Positions 10,351 through 18,337 of a stretch of 64,000 nucleotides of DNA are shown here, piece by piece. The notes under the pieces are model-generated. The model made no database searches and was not told where the DNA came from. It saw only the letters and a list, made by a program, of their open reading frames with translations. Position numbers and translations under genes: made by a program. Each line of letters begins with the position of its first letter. Within the stretch, counting starts at the first letter, position 1. The stretch comes from Pontibacter sp. Tf4 (GTDB taxonomy: Bacteria; Bacteroidota; Bacteroidia; Cytophagales; Hymenobacteraceae): NCBI RefSeq assembly GCF_014212495.1, contig NZ_JACKZC010000009.1:62001-126000 (forward strand), read 5' to 3'.

Positions 10351-10632
10351 ATGGATGTAAAGATCGTGCACGAAGCAAAATACCAGCAGTTCACCGCACC
10401 CCTGGAAGGCGACGAAGAAGCAGAACTGGCCTATGCCTGCCCATCTGAAAAAGAGATAGATTTTACCCACACCTTTGTACCCGAATCGGCAAGGGGCAAA
10501 GGCATAGCCCAGCAACTGATCGAGCACGGCCTGTGCTTTGCCCGCGACAATGGTTTGTTAGTAATTGCCACCTGCCCCGTTGTAGCTAAATACATCGCCA
10601 AAAATGAACAGCACCAGGACCTGCTTAAATAA
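10351..10632 (+). CDS. Small GNAT-fold acetyltransferase (Gcn5-related, YjdJ-like)
   Basis: I take the ATG at 10351 (MDVKIVHEAKY), giving 93 residues. The longer reading from 10315 adds 12 residues with no family resemblance. The pattern of a basic start, then IDFTHTFVPESARGKGIAQQL and a late VIATCPVV strand, matches the minimal one-domain acetyltransferases of the YjdJ/Acetyltransf_CG type. RGKGIA is the acetyl-CoA phosphate loop. Members lack the first strands of typical GNATs. Probably co-transcribed with the upstream ElaA-like gene. Substrate unknown. Confidence 0.85.
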   Translation: MDVKIVHEAKYQQFTAPLEGDEEAELAYACPSEKEIDFTHTFVPESARGKGIAQQLIEHGLCFARDNGLLVIATCPVVAKYIAKNEQHQDLLK

Positions 10633-10696
10633 GACACTTTGTTCTGGCATTTAGAATTTGCTATATTGCATTTGAATTGCGCTAAGCTTCCTTCAA

Positions 10697-11419
10697 ATGA
10701 AAACAAAACTATCCTTTTTACTTAGCTGGCTGTTGCTGTTCCTGAGCAGTTGCCATACGCAATCCGACGATTTTATAAGCAAATACTGTCCCGGCTCCTG
10801 TACGGTAATTAAAGGTAAACTTACTACCGATGGTAGAACCAAACCCTTAGCCGGTGTAACGCTGGAAGTGAACTGGTATACTTATTCTTCCCCGGCTATA
10901 ACGAGCAATACCCGCCGCAAAGCCATCACTACCACCGATGCCAACGGCAACTTCGAGCTTCGCTTCCTTATCCAGGACGATGAACTGCCGAACGAATATA
11001 CCAACACTAGTTACTTCCAGGTTAAAGCCAGTGCAGACAAAAACACTTACCTGTTCTGTCTGGGCGATAACCTGTTACTGGAATATACCGACCTGGAGCG
11101 GAACACCACCATTAATGCCAACTATAACCTGCCCCGGAAGGCGCAACTCGTGTTGCAGGTAAGCAATCCGCAGGCTATGGCTAACGGAGACAATATTCAA
11201 AGTAGTATTTTAATGGATGCTGGAGTTAGCGGTACATCTTATGGTTGTTCAGTGGGCGCATACCTGACTGCCGGAAATGCTCAGACAACTATAGCAGTAG
11301 CTGCAAACGAGGATATTGTTATCCGGTCCGTCAAAAATAAAGCCGGCTCCCAAACCACCAGCAACCAAACTATAAGATTAGCTCCGGGGCAGGTTCTGCA
11401 ACACCAGATCACTTTTTAA
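10697..11419 (+). CDS. Lipoprotein of unknown function with a carboxypeptidase-regulatory-like domain
   Basis: 240 residues with a lipoprotein signal (lipobox LSSC near residues 16-19). Residues 38-110 look like a carboxypeptidase regulatory-like beta-sandwich: VIKGKLTTDGRTKPLAGVTLEV, here cut to its idea of an opening strand and turn, then TTDANGNFELRF. The remainder is beta-rich and unrecognised. It is followed after 9 nt by a gene for an outer-membrane barrel-like protein, so the two likely form an envelope pair in one transcript. Function not inferable beyond surface location. Confidence 0.75.
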   Translation: MKTKLSFLLSWLLLFLSSCHTQSDDFISKYCPGSCTVIKGKLTTDGRTKPLAGVTLEVNWYTYSSPAITSNTRRKAITTTDANGNFELRFLIQDDELPNEYTNTSYFQVKASADKNTYLFCLGDNLLLEYTDLERNTTINANYNLPRKAQLVLQVSNPQAMANGDNIQSSILMDAGVSGTSYGCSVGAYLTAGNAQTTIAVAANEDIVIRSVKNKAGSQTTSNQTIRLAPGQVLQHQITF

Positions 11420-11428
11420 GCTACCTAC

Positions 11429-12094
11429 ATGAAACAGCTTGTACTTACGGCTTTACTGGTTTTTACTGGCTTTACTATAGCTGCGCAGGACGTAGCCAAC
11501 TATAGTTCCGGGATACGATTGCAGTTTGGCGGTGCATTTCCGGTGGGCAACTTCAGTAGTGATGATTTTGAAGAGGATTACCCGGCCTTTGCCATGTCCG
11601 GGCCGTTGCTGCAACTGAGCTACAACAGAACTATAAACCCGCGCTGGGCTGCAGGCGCCACATTTGCCCTGCGTCGCAATCCTTTTAACCTGGATAAATT
11701 TGCCGACCCTACCGATAAGTTGGTGCTGAACCGGGAAAGTGAGCCCTGGCAATCGGTATTTACGCTGGCTGATGTGTATTACCGGATGCAAACCGGCGAT
11801 AAGCTGTTCTATCTGAAAGGATCGGTTGGAGCGGCTTTTAACCGGCGGGCAAAAGTAACTATAGCAACACCTTACGGAACTATAGATCACAAAGCAGATC
11901 GAAGCACCGCATTGGCGTATGGATTGCATGTTGGTCTCAAACAGAATTTTGATCGTTGGAGCATTGGCCTGGAAACAGGAATACTTTCCGGGAAACCTAT
12001 TTTTGAGATGCCAGACGCACAGGGCAACAAGATCAACTATAAACAACCAATGACCACAGTAAATGCAGGTTTGTTTGCTGCGTATGCCTTTTAA
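11429..12094 (+). CDS. Outer-membrane beta-barrel-like protein
   Basis: 221 residues with a signal peptide (MKQLVLTALLVFTGFTIAAQ) and alternating amphipathic strands such as IRLQFGGAFPVGNFS, LLQLSYNRTINPRWAAGATFAL and ALAYGLHVGLKQNF. It ends in an aromatic residue (AAYAF), as outer-membrane barrels do. It resembles small porin-family/OmpW-like barrels of Bacteroidota. It begins 9 nt after the lipoprotein gene upstream. No ligand or transport role can be assigned. Confidence 0.78.
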   Translation: MKQLVLTALLVFTGFTIAAQDVANYSSGIRLQFGGAFPVGNFSSDDFEEDYPAFAMSGPLLQLSYNRTINPRWAAGATFALRRNPFNLDKFADPTDKLVLNRESEPWQSVFTLADVYYRMQTGDKLFYLKGSVGAAFNRRAKVTIATPYGTIDHKADRSTALAYGLHVGLKQNFDRWSIGLETGILSGKPIFEMPDAQGNKINYKQPMTTVNAGLFAAYAF

Positions 12095-12114
12095 ACAGAC
12101 ATATAAACTATAGT

Positions 12115-13014
12115 TTACTCCGCCTGCTCCACCTTATGCCCGCCAAACTCGTTTCGCAGGGCCGCTACCACTTTCCCCGAGAAGGTATCAGCTTCGTAAG
12201 AGCGGTAGCGCATTAAAACAGAAAGGGCAATTACCGGCGTGGGCACCTGCATATCCAGGGCCGTTTCCAGGGTCCATTTGCCTTCGCCGGACGAGTGCAT
12301 GATGCCTTTTATAGTTGAAAGCTCCGGGTCTTTGCTGAAGGCGTTCTCTACCAGTTCCATCAGCCAGCTACGCACCACCGAGCCATGGTTCCAGACACGC
12401 GCCACTTCCTTGTAGTCCAGCCCGAAATCGCTTTTGTGCAGCACTTCAAAGCCTTCGGCTATGGCTTGCATCATGCCGTATTCCACTCCGTTGTGCACCA
12501 TCTTCACAAAATGTCCGCTGCCAGGTTTGCCCGTGTACAGATAGCCTTTCTCCACCGAAATATCCTTGAATAGCTGCTCTACATAGGCAAAGGCATCCGG
12601 GTCGCCGCCTACCATGGTGCAGGCACCGTTTCGGGCTCCGCTTAATCCGCCGCTTGTGCCACAGTCTAGGAAAAAGATCTGCTGTTCGCGCAGTTTTTCA
12701 GCCCTAACTATAGAATCCTTATAGTTGGAGTTTCCTCCATCTATGAGAATGTCGTGGGGTTGCAGATGGGGCAAAAGCTGCGCAATAACGGCATCTACAG
12801 GCTCCCCGGCGGGCACCATGATCCAGATCACTTTGCGGCCGGTTAGTTTTTGCGCCACCTCCGGTAACGTATAAGCGGGTGTAATTCCTTCGGTGGTGGC
12901 TTTCTCCAGAAACTCCGGATTAATATCGTAGGCCACAACCTGGTGCTGGTGGTCGCGGAGGTTCAGGGCCAGGTTATAGCCCATTTTTCCTAACCCGACA
13001 AGTCCTATCTGCAT
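12115..13014 (-). CDS. gnd: 6-phosphogluconate dehydrogenase, decarboxylating (short GndA/YqeC-type)
   Basis: About 299 residues from the ATG at 13014 (MQIGLVGLGKMG). This start is preferred to one 21 nt upstream because the family begins with this strand and a purine-rich AGAGAG precedes it. Visible motifs are the NAD(P) loop GLGKMGYNLA, GGNSNYKDS, the substrate motif GTSGGLSGARNG and KMVHNGVEYG. The length fits the roughly 300-residue NAD-preferring class rather than the 470-residue form. It oxidises 6-phosphogluconate to ribulose 5-phosphate and CO2. It lies about 55 nt downstream of a gluconate kinase gene on the same strand, so the two make a gluconate-to-pentose route. Confidence 0.93.
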   Translation of the reverse strand: MQIGLVGLGKMGYNLALNLRDHQHQVVAYDINPEFLEKATTEGITPAYTLPEVAQKLTGRKVIWIMVPAGEPVDAVIAQLLPHLQPHDILIDGGNSNYKDSIVRAEKLREQQIFFLDCGTSGGLSGARNGACTMVGGDPDAFAYVEQLFKDISVEKGYLYTGKPGSGHFVKMVHNGVEYGMMQAIAEGFEVLHKSDFGLDYKEVARVWNHGSVVRSWLMELVENAFSKDPELSTIKGIMHSSGEGKWTLETALDMQVPTPVIALSVLMRYRSYEADTFSGKVVAALRNEFGGHKVEQAE

Positions 13015-13069
13015 CTCTCTTTTCTTTTTATCCAACTATAGTTAAGTAAAGTTTACTCGTTATAAAGGG

Positions 13070-14605
13070 CTATGGTTCATGCCGCAGTGCATCCAGCTGG
13101 TCAAAGGTTTCTTTCAGCTTAGGGTAAAGGGTTTCGAAAATGCGGTATATTTGCTGGTAAAGGCGGTTATTTCCCGGGTTGGGCGTATAGGTTTTACTTA
13201 TAGTTACTAATTGCGCAGCTTCCTCCAGGCTGTTGATCCTGCCCAGCGCATATAACCCAAGAATAGCTGCACCAAAAGCTGAGCTCTCATAAGTTTCGGT
13301 CAGGTGTACTTCTTTGTTGAACACATCGGCCAGCAACTGTACCCAGAACGGCGAGCGCGAAAAACCACCATTGGCATACACTTTATGAATGGGGCCGGTG
13401 AGCTGCTCCAATGCCTGGGCCACACTATAAAGGTTGAACGTAATGCCCTCCAGCAGGGCTCTTACAAAATGCGCACGGGTGTGGTGCAGCTGCAACCCAA
13501 TGAAACCTGCCCGCGCCCCGGCATCCCAGATCGGCGCCCGCTCACCTAACAAATAAGGCAGAAATAACAGGCCATCGGCTCCGGCGGGTATAGTCTCCGC
13601 TTCGTGGCAGAGCAGCGCGTATGGGTCTTCGTTCAGGGTTCGGGCCGAAGCGGTTTCAGAAGGATAGAACGTATCCCGGAACCATTGCAGCAACACGCCC
13701 CCGTTGTTTACGGCGCCGCCCAGTACATAATTGCCCGATGAGAGCACATAACTGAAAAGCCGCTGTTGTTTGTCGGTAACAGGTTGCCGGGCCATCACGC
13801 GCACCGCCCCGCTTGTCCCGATCGTGACGGCTACATGTCCGTCGGCAATGGCATTGGCGCCCAGGTTAGCTAGGCAGCCATCGTTGGCCCCAACTATAAA
13901 CGGCACATTTTCGGGCAGATGCAGGGCTTCGCTGTAAGTTGGTTTTAAACTATAGTTGCAGTATGTGGTAGGTACGGGCCTGGAGAGCTGCACTTCGGTT
14001 ATGCCGGCTAACTGCAGCGCTTCCTGGTGCCAGGCCAGGTCGAAGATGTTGAACAAACCCGTAGCCGACGCCACCGAATGATCGACCACAAACTCGCCGA
14101 ACAGCCTGTGCCATACATACTCTTTTATACCAATGTACCGGACGGCTTTGCGGTGTATTTGCGGCAATTGCTCGCGCAGCCACATCAGTTTGGGCAACAC
14201 GGCCATGGGGTGCAGCGGCGTGCCGGTGTGCAGGTAAATGCTGTGCCCTGTCTCGCTCTGCTTCAGCTTTTCTGCCTGTAATTTGCTGCGCGTATCGGCC
14301 CATATTATACAATTGGTCAGTAATTTACCCTCGGCATCCAGCGCTATTAAACTATGCATGGCGCTACTAAAACTCACCCCAACCAACCTATAGTTTGCCT
14401 GCCGTATCTGGGCCACTATGGTTTTAAGGGTTTGCAGTACCGCATTAAAAACCACTTCCGGGTCCTGCTCGGCGTAACCGGGCTGCGAACTATAGATGGG
14501 ATATTCTACAGCATACTGAAACAGCAGCTTACCGGCTGTACTAAAAGCCACGGCTTTGGTGCTGGTTGTGCCAATGTCAACGCCAACTATAGTTTCCTGC
14601 TGCAT
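13070..14605 (-). CDS. gntK: Gluconokinase, FGGY carbohydrate kinase family
   Basis: 511 residues. VGVDIGTTSTKAVAF near the start is the phosphate-1 loop. IGTSGAVRV and LPYLLGERAPIWD are FGGY signatures, and ANGGFSRSPFWVQLLADVF is the adenosine motif. FGGY kinases phosphorylate sugars or polyols. The gluconate assignment comes from sequence resemblance to FGGY gluconokinases and from the 6-phosphogluconate dehydrogenase gene directly downstream. Xylulose or another polyol would be the alternative. It starts at an ATG whose upstream region carries two AACTATAGTT palindromes. No gluconate transporter is seen next to it. Confidence 0.88.
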   Translation of the reverse strand: MQQETIVGVDIGTTSTKAVAFSTAGKLLFQYAVEYPIYSSQPGYAEQDPEVVFNAVLQTLKTIVAQIRQANYRLVGVSFSSAMHSLIALDAEGKLLTNCIIWADTRSKLQAEKLKQSETGHSIYLHTGTPLHPMAVLPKLMWLREQLPQIHRKAVRYIGIKEYVWHRLFGEFVVDHSVASATGLFNIFDLAWHQEALQLAGITEVQLSRPVPTTYCNYSLKPTYSEALHLPENVPFIVGANDGCLANLGANAIADGHVAVTIGTSGAVRVMARQPVTDKQQRLFSYVLSSGNYVLGGAVNNGGVLLQWFRDTFYPSETASARTLNEDPYALLCHEAETIPAGADGLLFLPYLLGERAPIWDAGARAGFIGLQLHHTRAHFVRALLEGITFNLYSVAQALEQLTGPIHKVYANGGFSRSPFWVQLLADVFNKEVHLTETYESSAFGAAILGLYALGRINSLEEAAQLVTISKTYTPNPGNNRLYQQIYRIFETLYPKLKETFDQLDALRHEP

Positions 14606-14700
14606 TACCCCGTTTACGCAGCTAAGGCGCTAAGTTTATAGTTGCCCAACTATAGTTCCGTAAAAAAAATCAGCCCGATGCTTTACTTTTTATTTTCATC

Positions 14701-14716
14701 ATCGTAATATTACGAT
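14701..14716. promoter_or_regulatory. Perfect 16-bp palindrome, likely ArsR operator
   Basis: ATCGTAATATTACGAT is a perfect inverted repeat 18 nt before the arsR start. A related 16-mer (ATCGTAAAATACCGAT, 15085-15100) precedes arsM. Position and symmetry fit autoregulation by a winged-helix ArsR dimer that leaves DNA when arsenite binds. Confidence 0.75.
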
Positions 14717-14733
14717 AAATACAAACGATAGAA

Positions 14734-15066
14734 ATGGGAGCTACTAAGACTGAAGCCTTTACCGATGCCGAACTGACCCTAGCCGCTTATGCCAAAGCCC
14801 TGGCACACCCGGCGCGTGTGGCCATCCTGCGCATTTTACTGGAGCGCAGTGCCTGTATCTGTGGCGATATTGTGGATGAATTGCCGCTGTCTCAGTCTAC
14901 CGTGTCGCAGCACCTGAAAGAGCTGAAAGAGGCCGGCTTGATAAAAGGCGATATTGACGGTAAAAAAGTGTGTTATTGCATTGATGAAAAAGCCTGGAAG
15001 CATGCCCAAGTACTGCTGCAGCAACTGTTTGCCAGTTATACTTCGTGCGGCACCAGCTGCTGCTAA
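14734..15066 (+). CDS. arsR: ArsR/SmtB-family metalloregulatory repressor
   Basis: 110 residues with an ArsR winged helix: [13 protein letters not shown], then [19 protein letters not shown] as recognition helix and wing entry. A cysteine pair, C41 and C43 (ACICGDI), sits at the start of the DNA-binding region where E. coli-type ArsR proteins bind arsenite. More cysteines lie at C80, C82 and in the tail (C105, C109, C110). It should repress its own operon and release on As(III). A perfect palindrome lies just upstream, and the downstream genes encode arsenite methylation, export and an arsenate-reductase-like phosphatase. Confidence 0.95.
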   Translation: MGATKTEAFTDAELTLAAYAKALAHPARVAILRILLERSACICGDIVDELPLSQSTVSQHLKELKEAGLIKGDIDGKKVCYCIDEKAWKHAQVLLQQLFASYTSCGTSCC

Positions 15067-15084
15067 AATTTTTTGAACGCTTTA

Positions 15085-15100
15085 ATCGTAAAATACCGAT
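15085..15100. promoter_or_regulatory. Second ArsR operator candidate, upstream of arsM
   Basis: ATCGTAAAATACCGAT has the same length and outer ATCG/CGAT half-sites as the perfect palindrome at 14701, with mismatches near the centre. It lies 20 nt before the arsM start, so arsM and the rest may have their own arsenite-controlled promoter. Confidence 0.55.
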
Positions 15101-15120
15101 AAATTTTAAACCTTACAACT

Positions 15121-15966
15121 ATGAACAAGGCAGAAGAATTAAAACAGATCGTAAAAGATAAATACAGCGAAATAGCGCTGCAGAGCAAAGAACAGAACGA
15201 AGCCTCGTGCTGTGGCGCCACTGGCTGCTGCACCGTAGACTACGCCATTTTTGCCGACAACTATACCGAACTGGAAGGCTACAACCCCGATGCCGACCTT
15301 GGACTGGGCTGTGGTGTGCCTACCGAGTTTGCGCAGATCAAAAAAGGAGACACCGTACTGGATTTAGGCTCCGGAGCCGGTAACGATTGCTTTGTGGCCC
15401 GTGCTGTAGTTGGTGAGACCGGCAAAGTGATTGGTGTGGATATGACCGATGCCATGATCGCCAAAGCCCGCGACAACGCCGGGAAACTGAACTTTAACAA
15501 CGTAGAATTCCGACAGGGCGAGATAGAGGATCTGCCATTGGCTGCCAACCGCGTGGATGTAGTGATCAGTAACTGTGTGCTGAACCTGGTACCAGATAAA
15601 AAGAAAGCCTTCGCCGAAACCTACCGTGTACTGAAGCCGGGCGGCCATTTCAGTATTTCGGATGTGGTGCTGGTTGGGGAGTTGCCTGCCGGTCTGGTAA
15701 ATGCTGCCGAAATGTATGCCGGTTGTGTGTCGGGCGCCATCCAGAAAGAAGCTTACCTGAACATCATCCGGGAAGCCGGTTTTGAGAACGTAGTGGTGCA
15801 GAAAGAAAAAGTCATTCACGTGCCCGACGAGATCCTGAAAGATTACCTGGACGAAGCTGGTATCAGGGCTTTCCGCGAGAGCAATACCGGCATTTACAGC
15901 ATTACCGTGTACGGCGATAAACCTGCAGCCGCCGCCTGCTGCGCACCTGGCTCGGGTTGCTGTTAA
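15121..15966 (+). CDS. arsM: Arsenite S-adenosylmethionine methyltransferase
   Basis: 281 residues. The SAM loop is VLDLGSGAGNDC at 79-90. The three cysteines expected to bind As(III) in ArsM are in place: C64 (GLGCG), C152 (SNCVLNL) and C202 (YAGCVSGA). Extra cysteine pairs at the N-terminus (C30, C31, C36, C37) and C-terminus (C273, C274, C280, C281) are typical of many bacterial ArsM. It methylates arsenite stepwise to methylated and volatile forms in the cytoplasm. It sits between arsR and acr3, with an operator-like sequence 20 nt upstream. Confidence 0.95.
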   Translation: MNKAEELKQIVKDKYSEIALQSKEQNEASCCGATGCCTVDYAIFADNYTELEGYNPDADLGLGCGVPTEFAQIKKGDTVLDLGSGAGNDCFVARAVVGETGKVIGVDMTDAMIAKARDNAGKLNFNNVEFRQGEIEDLPLAANRVDVVISNCVLNLVPDKKKAFAETYRVLKPGGHFSISDVVLVGELPAGLVNAAEMYAGCVSGAIQKEAYLNIIREAGFENVVVQKEKVIHVPDEILKDYLDEAGIRAFRESNTGIYSITVYGDKPAAAACCAPGSGCC

Positions 15967-15990
15967 ATTACTTTGAAAGGAGTAAAAACT

Positions 15991-16071
15991 GGTGCGGAAG
16001 TTACTTCCGCACCTACTTATAAGTGCGAACCTCAGATTCGCTTTTATAGCAGGTCACGGAAATAATTTCCG
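15991..16071. repeat. Three consecutive hairpins between arsM and acr3
   Basis: Hairpin 1 (15991-16013) has a perfect 10-bp stem GGTGCGGAAG/CTTCCGCACC with loop TTA. Hairpin 2 (16025-16041) is GCGAA/TTCGC. Hairpin 3 (16057-16071) is CGGAAAT/ATTTCCG within GGTCA...GCGCC. Hairpins 1 and 3 look like diverged copies of one unit. They could be REP-like repeats or could lower transcription into the exporter. No T-tract follows hairpin 1, so it is not a classic terminator. Confidence 0.7.
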
Positions 16072-16114
16072 CGCCAGATAATACATCAACTATAACACAA
16101 CTTTACACCCTTAC

Positions 16115-17194
16115 ATGGAACATTGCGCACCTGCCCACAACCGGAAAAAACTGGGCTTCCTTGACCGCTACCTAACACTCTGGATCTTCCTGGCGATGCT
16201 GGTTGGCGTGGGGCTGGGCTATTTTATACCGGACAGTTCCGGTTATATCAACTCCTTATCCAGCGGCACTACCAATATTCCCATTGCTGTGGGGCTGATC
16301 CTGATGATGTATCCGCCGCTGGCAAAAGTAAACTATAGAATGCTGCCCAAAGTGTTCCGGAATGTGAAAGTGATCGGGTTGTCGCTGTTGCTGAACTGGG
16401 TGATCGGTCCGCTGCTGATGTTTGTGCTGGCCATTACCTTTTTAAGAGATTACCCCGAATACATGACCGGCTTAATTCTGATCGGACTGGCCCGCTGTAT
16501 TGCTATGGTATTGGTCTGGAACGACCTGGCCGATGGCAGCCGCGAATATGCCGCCGGGTTGGTAGCGCTCAACAGCATTTTTCAGGTGTTTCTCTATAGT
16601 TTCTATGCCTGGCTGTTCATTACAAAACTGCCTCCCCTGTTCGGTTTCGAGGGCGCTATAGTTGATATTTCCATCGCCACTATAGCTGAGAGCGTAGCTA
16701 TTTACTTAGGTATCCCGTTTATGCTGGGTTTGATGAGCCGCCTGATTTTGGTGCCGCTTAAAGGACAGGAATGGTACCAGACCCGCTTTATCCCTGCCAT
16801 CTCCCCCATCACGCTTATTGCGCTGCTGTTTACTATAGTTGTGATGTTCAGTTTAAAAGGAGAGCTGATTGTAACTATACCGTTTGATGTGCTGCGCATT
16901 GCCGTGCCGCTGGTCATTTACTTTGCCGTGATGTTCCTGGTAAGTTTTATAGTTGGCAAAGCTGCTGGCGCCGATTATTCAGAGAATGCGTCGGTGGCGT
17001 TTACGGCGGCAGGTAACAATTTTGAGCTGGCTATTGCAGTAGCTATTGCCGTGTTCGGTCTTAATTCCGGAGAAGCCTTTGCCGGCGTGGTGGGGCCGTT
17101 GGTGGAAGTGCCGGCGCTTATTGCACTGGTAAATGTGGCGTTCTGGTTGCGCCGCAAACTATACGCTGACAAATTAACTAAAGAAACCGCATGA
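16115..17194 (+). CDS. acr3: ACR3-family arsenite efflux permease
   Basis: 359 residues with about ten membrane helices, the usual ACR3 size. [17 protein letters not shown] is the family opening. The conserved cysteine lies in [16 protein letters not shown] (C128), and [16 protein letters not shown] matches the late charged helix of ACR3. It exports As(OH)3, or arsenite by proton exchange, across the inner membrane. Its stop overlaps the start of the next gene (ATGA at 17191-17194), so the exporter and the arsenate-reductase-like protein are translationally coupled. The N-terminus HCAPAH is short and cytoplasmic. Confidence 0.95.
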   Translation: MEHCAPAHNRKKLGFLDRYLTLWIFLAMLVGVGLGYFIPDSSGYINSLSSGTTNIPIAVGLILMMYPPLAKVNYRMLPKVFRNVKVIGLSLLLNWVIGPLLMFVLAITFLRDYPEYMTGLILIGLARCIAMVLVWNDLADGSREYAAGLVALNSIFQVFLYSFYAWLFITKLPPLFGFEGAIVDISIATIAESVAIYLGIPFMLGLMSRLILVPLKGQEWYQTRFIPAISPITLIALLFTIVVMFSLKGELIVTIPFDVLRIAVPLVIYFAVMFLVSFIVGKAAGADYSENASVAFTAAGNNFELAIAVAIAVFGLNSGEAFAGVVGPLVEVPALIALVNVAFWLRRKLYADKLTKETA

Positions 17195-17808
17195 GCCTGA
17201 CTCCTGAACTTGCCCGAACCGCCGCAGAATTGGAAGCTTCTTTTCCAGAAATTCCTGCCGAACGGAAAGAACTGCTGAAACAATTGAGCAGCTACATCAG
17301 CCAAAAGAAGGAAACCGGCCAGCCTGTAAATCTGGTTTTTATCTGCACGCACAACTCACGGCGCAGCCACATGGCACAACTATGGGCACAGGCTGCAGCT
17401 GCCTACTATGGCGTTAACAGTGTGCATACCTTCTCGGGCGGCACCGAGGCCACCGCGTTTTACCCGGCTGCCGTGCAGGCCATGCAGCAACTTGGCTTTG
17501 AAATAGAAAAGCAATCAGAAACGATAAACCCGAAATATAAAGTAAACTATAGCCCTGACGAACCAACTATAGAAGTCTGGTCCAAGAGGTTTGATGACGT
17601 AGCTAACCCGGATACTCATTTTGCAGCTATCATGACCTGCTCTGACGCCGATGAGAACTGCCCGTTTGTGCCCGGCGCAGAAAAACGCATTGCCATCACC
17701 TACGCCGATCCGAAATTATCAGACAACACGGCTTTGCAGGCACAGACCTACACGGAGCGTGCCCGGCAGATAGGCCGCGAACTGTTGTTTGTTTTTGCGC
17801 AGGTATAG
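17191..17808 (+). CDS. arsC: Low-molecular-weight phosphatase-like arsenate reductase
   Basis: 205 residues. The P-loop C-x5-R motif is CTHNSRRS at 52-59 (C52, R58), preceded by [24 protein letters not shown] further on is typical of the longer LMW-PTP-like proteins that sit in ars operons of Bacteroidota. It probably reduces arsenate to arsenite, which the coupled exporter removes and ArsM methylates. A plain phosphotyrosine phosphatase role is possible from sequence alone, but the 4-nt overlap with acr3 favours arsenate. Confidence 0.88.
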   Translation: MSLTPELARTAAELEASFPEIPAERKELLKQLSSYISQKKETGQPVNLVFICTHNSRRSHMAQLWAQAAAAYYGVNSVHTFSGGTEATAFYPAAVQAMQQLGFEIEKQSETINPKYKVNYSPDEPTIEVWSKRFDDVANPDTHFAAIMTCSDADENCPFVPGAEKRIAITYADPKLSDNTALQAQTYTERARQIGRELLFVFAQV

Positions 17809-17809
17809 G

Positions 17810-18277
17810 TTAGCGGTTGGTTGGCTCCAGGTTTTCGGGGTTGCCCGACCGGAAAGTGGCTACGGCTTCTGAACCGGCAAAAAGGGTAAGGATCTCACCG
17901 GCTACCTCAAACGAATCCACACGCTCCAGCATCTGCAAAAATTTGGTTTCCTGCTCCATGTCGGGGCACATCATGCGGGTAGCGCCAATGTTACGGAACC
18001 GCACCGATTTTCCGCTTAGCTCATATTTGCCGAAGATGGTGTTGCAACCGGTATTGCCTTTCAGGTCGTTTTCTGTTTCCTGTAGCCTGATGTAGGCTTC
18101 GCGGGTGTTGTTTGGTGCCTGCGGGCTCTGGCCTTCCAGCGAAAGCAGCATCCAGTAGGCATCTACTATCGTTTCGTCGCCGGCGGCGGGCTCGGCTGGT
18201 CGTATGGTTTTGCATCCGGCTATAACCGTTATCAGCAGCAGAATGCCCCAGAAGTAACCTAATCTCATACAATACAT
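17810..18277 (-). CDS. META-domain lipoprotein (HslJ-like)
   Basis: 155 residues. A lipoprotein signal ends in VIAGCK near residue 22. The rest is a META/HslJ domain: WMLLSLEG, then LKGNTGCNTIFGKYEL and TRMMCPDMEQETKFLQML, with the two domain cysteines in NTGCN and MMCPD. Such proteins are linked to heat shock and motility in enterobacteria, but the biochemical role is unknown. A start three codons later (MRLGYFWG, 18268) is equally plausible. It is convergent with the ars operon, whose last stop lies 1 nt away. Confidence 0.88.
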   Translation of the reverse strand: MYCMRLGYFWGILLLITVIAGCKTIRPAEPAAGDETIVDAYWMLLSLEGQSPQAPNNTREAYIRLQETENDLKGNTGCNTIFGKYELSGKSVRFRNIGATRMMCPDMEQETKFLQMLERVDSFEVAGEILTLFAGSEAVATFRSGNPENLEPTNR

Positions 18278-18293
18278 TTTTGGTAGAAAAGAA

Positions 18294-18321
18294 GTCCCGC
18301 CTGGTTAACTTCAGGCGGGAC
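18294..18321 (-). terminator. Intrinsic terminator of the Tyr/Ser/Arg-rich gene
   Basis: A perfect 10-bp stem GTCCCGCCTG/CAGGCGGGAC with an 8-nt loop, followed on the minus strand by TTCTTTTCT. It lies 17 nt past the stop of the minus-strand gene ending at 18338. Confidence 0.85.
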
Positions 18322-18337
18322 AAATTGTTTATGCTAT

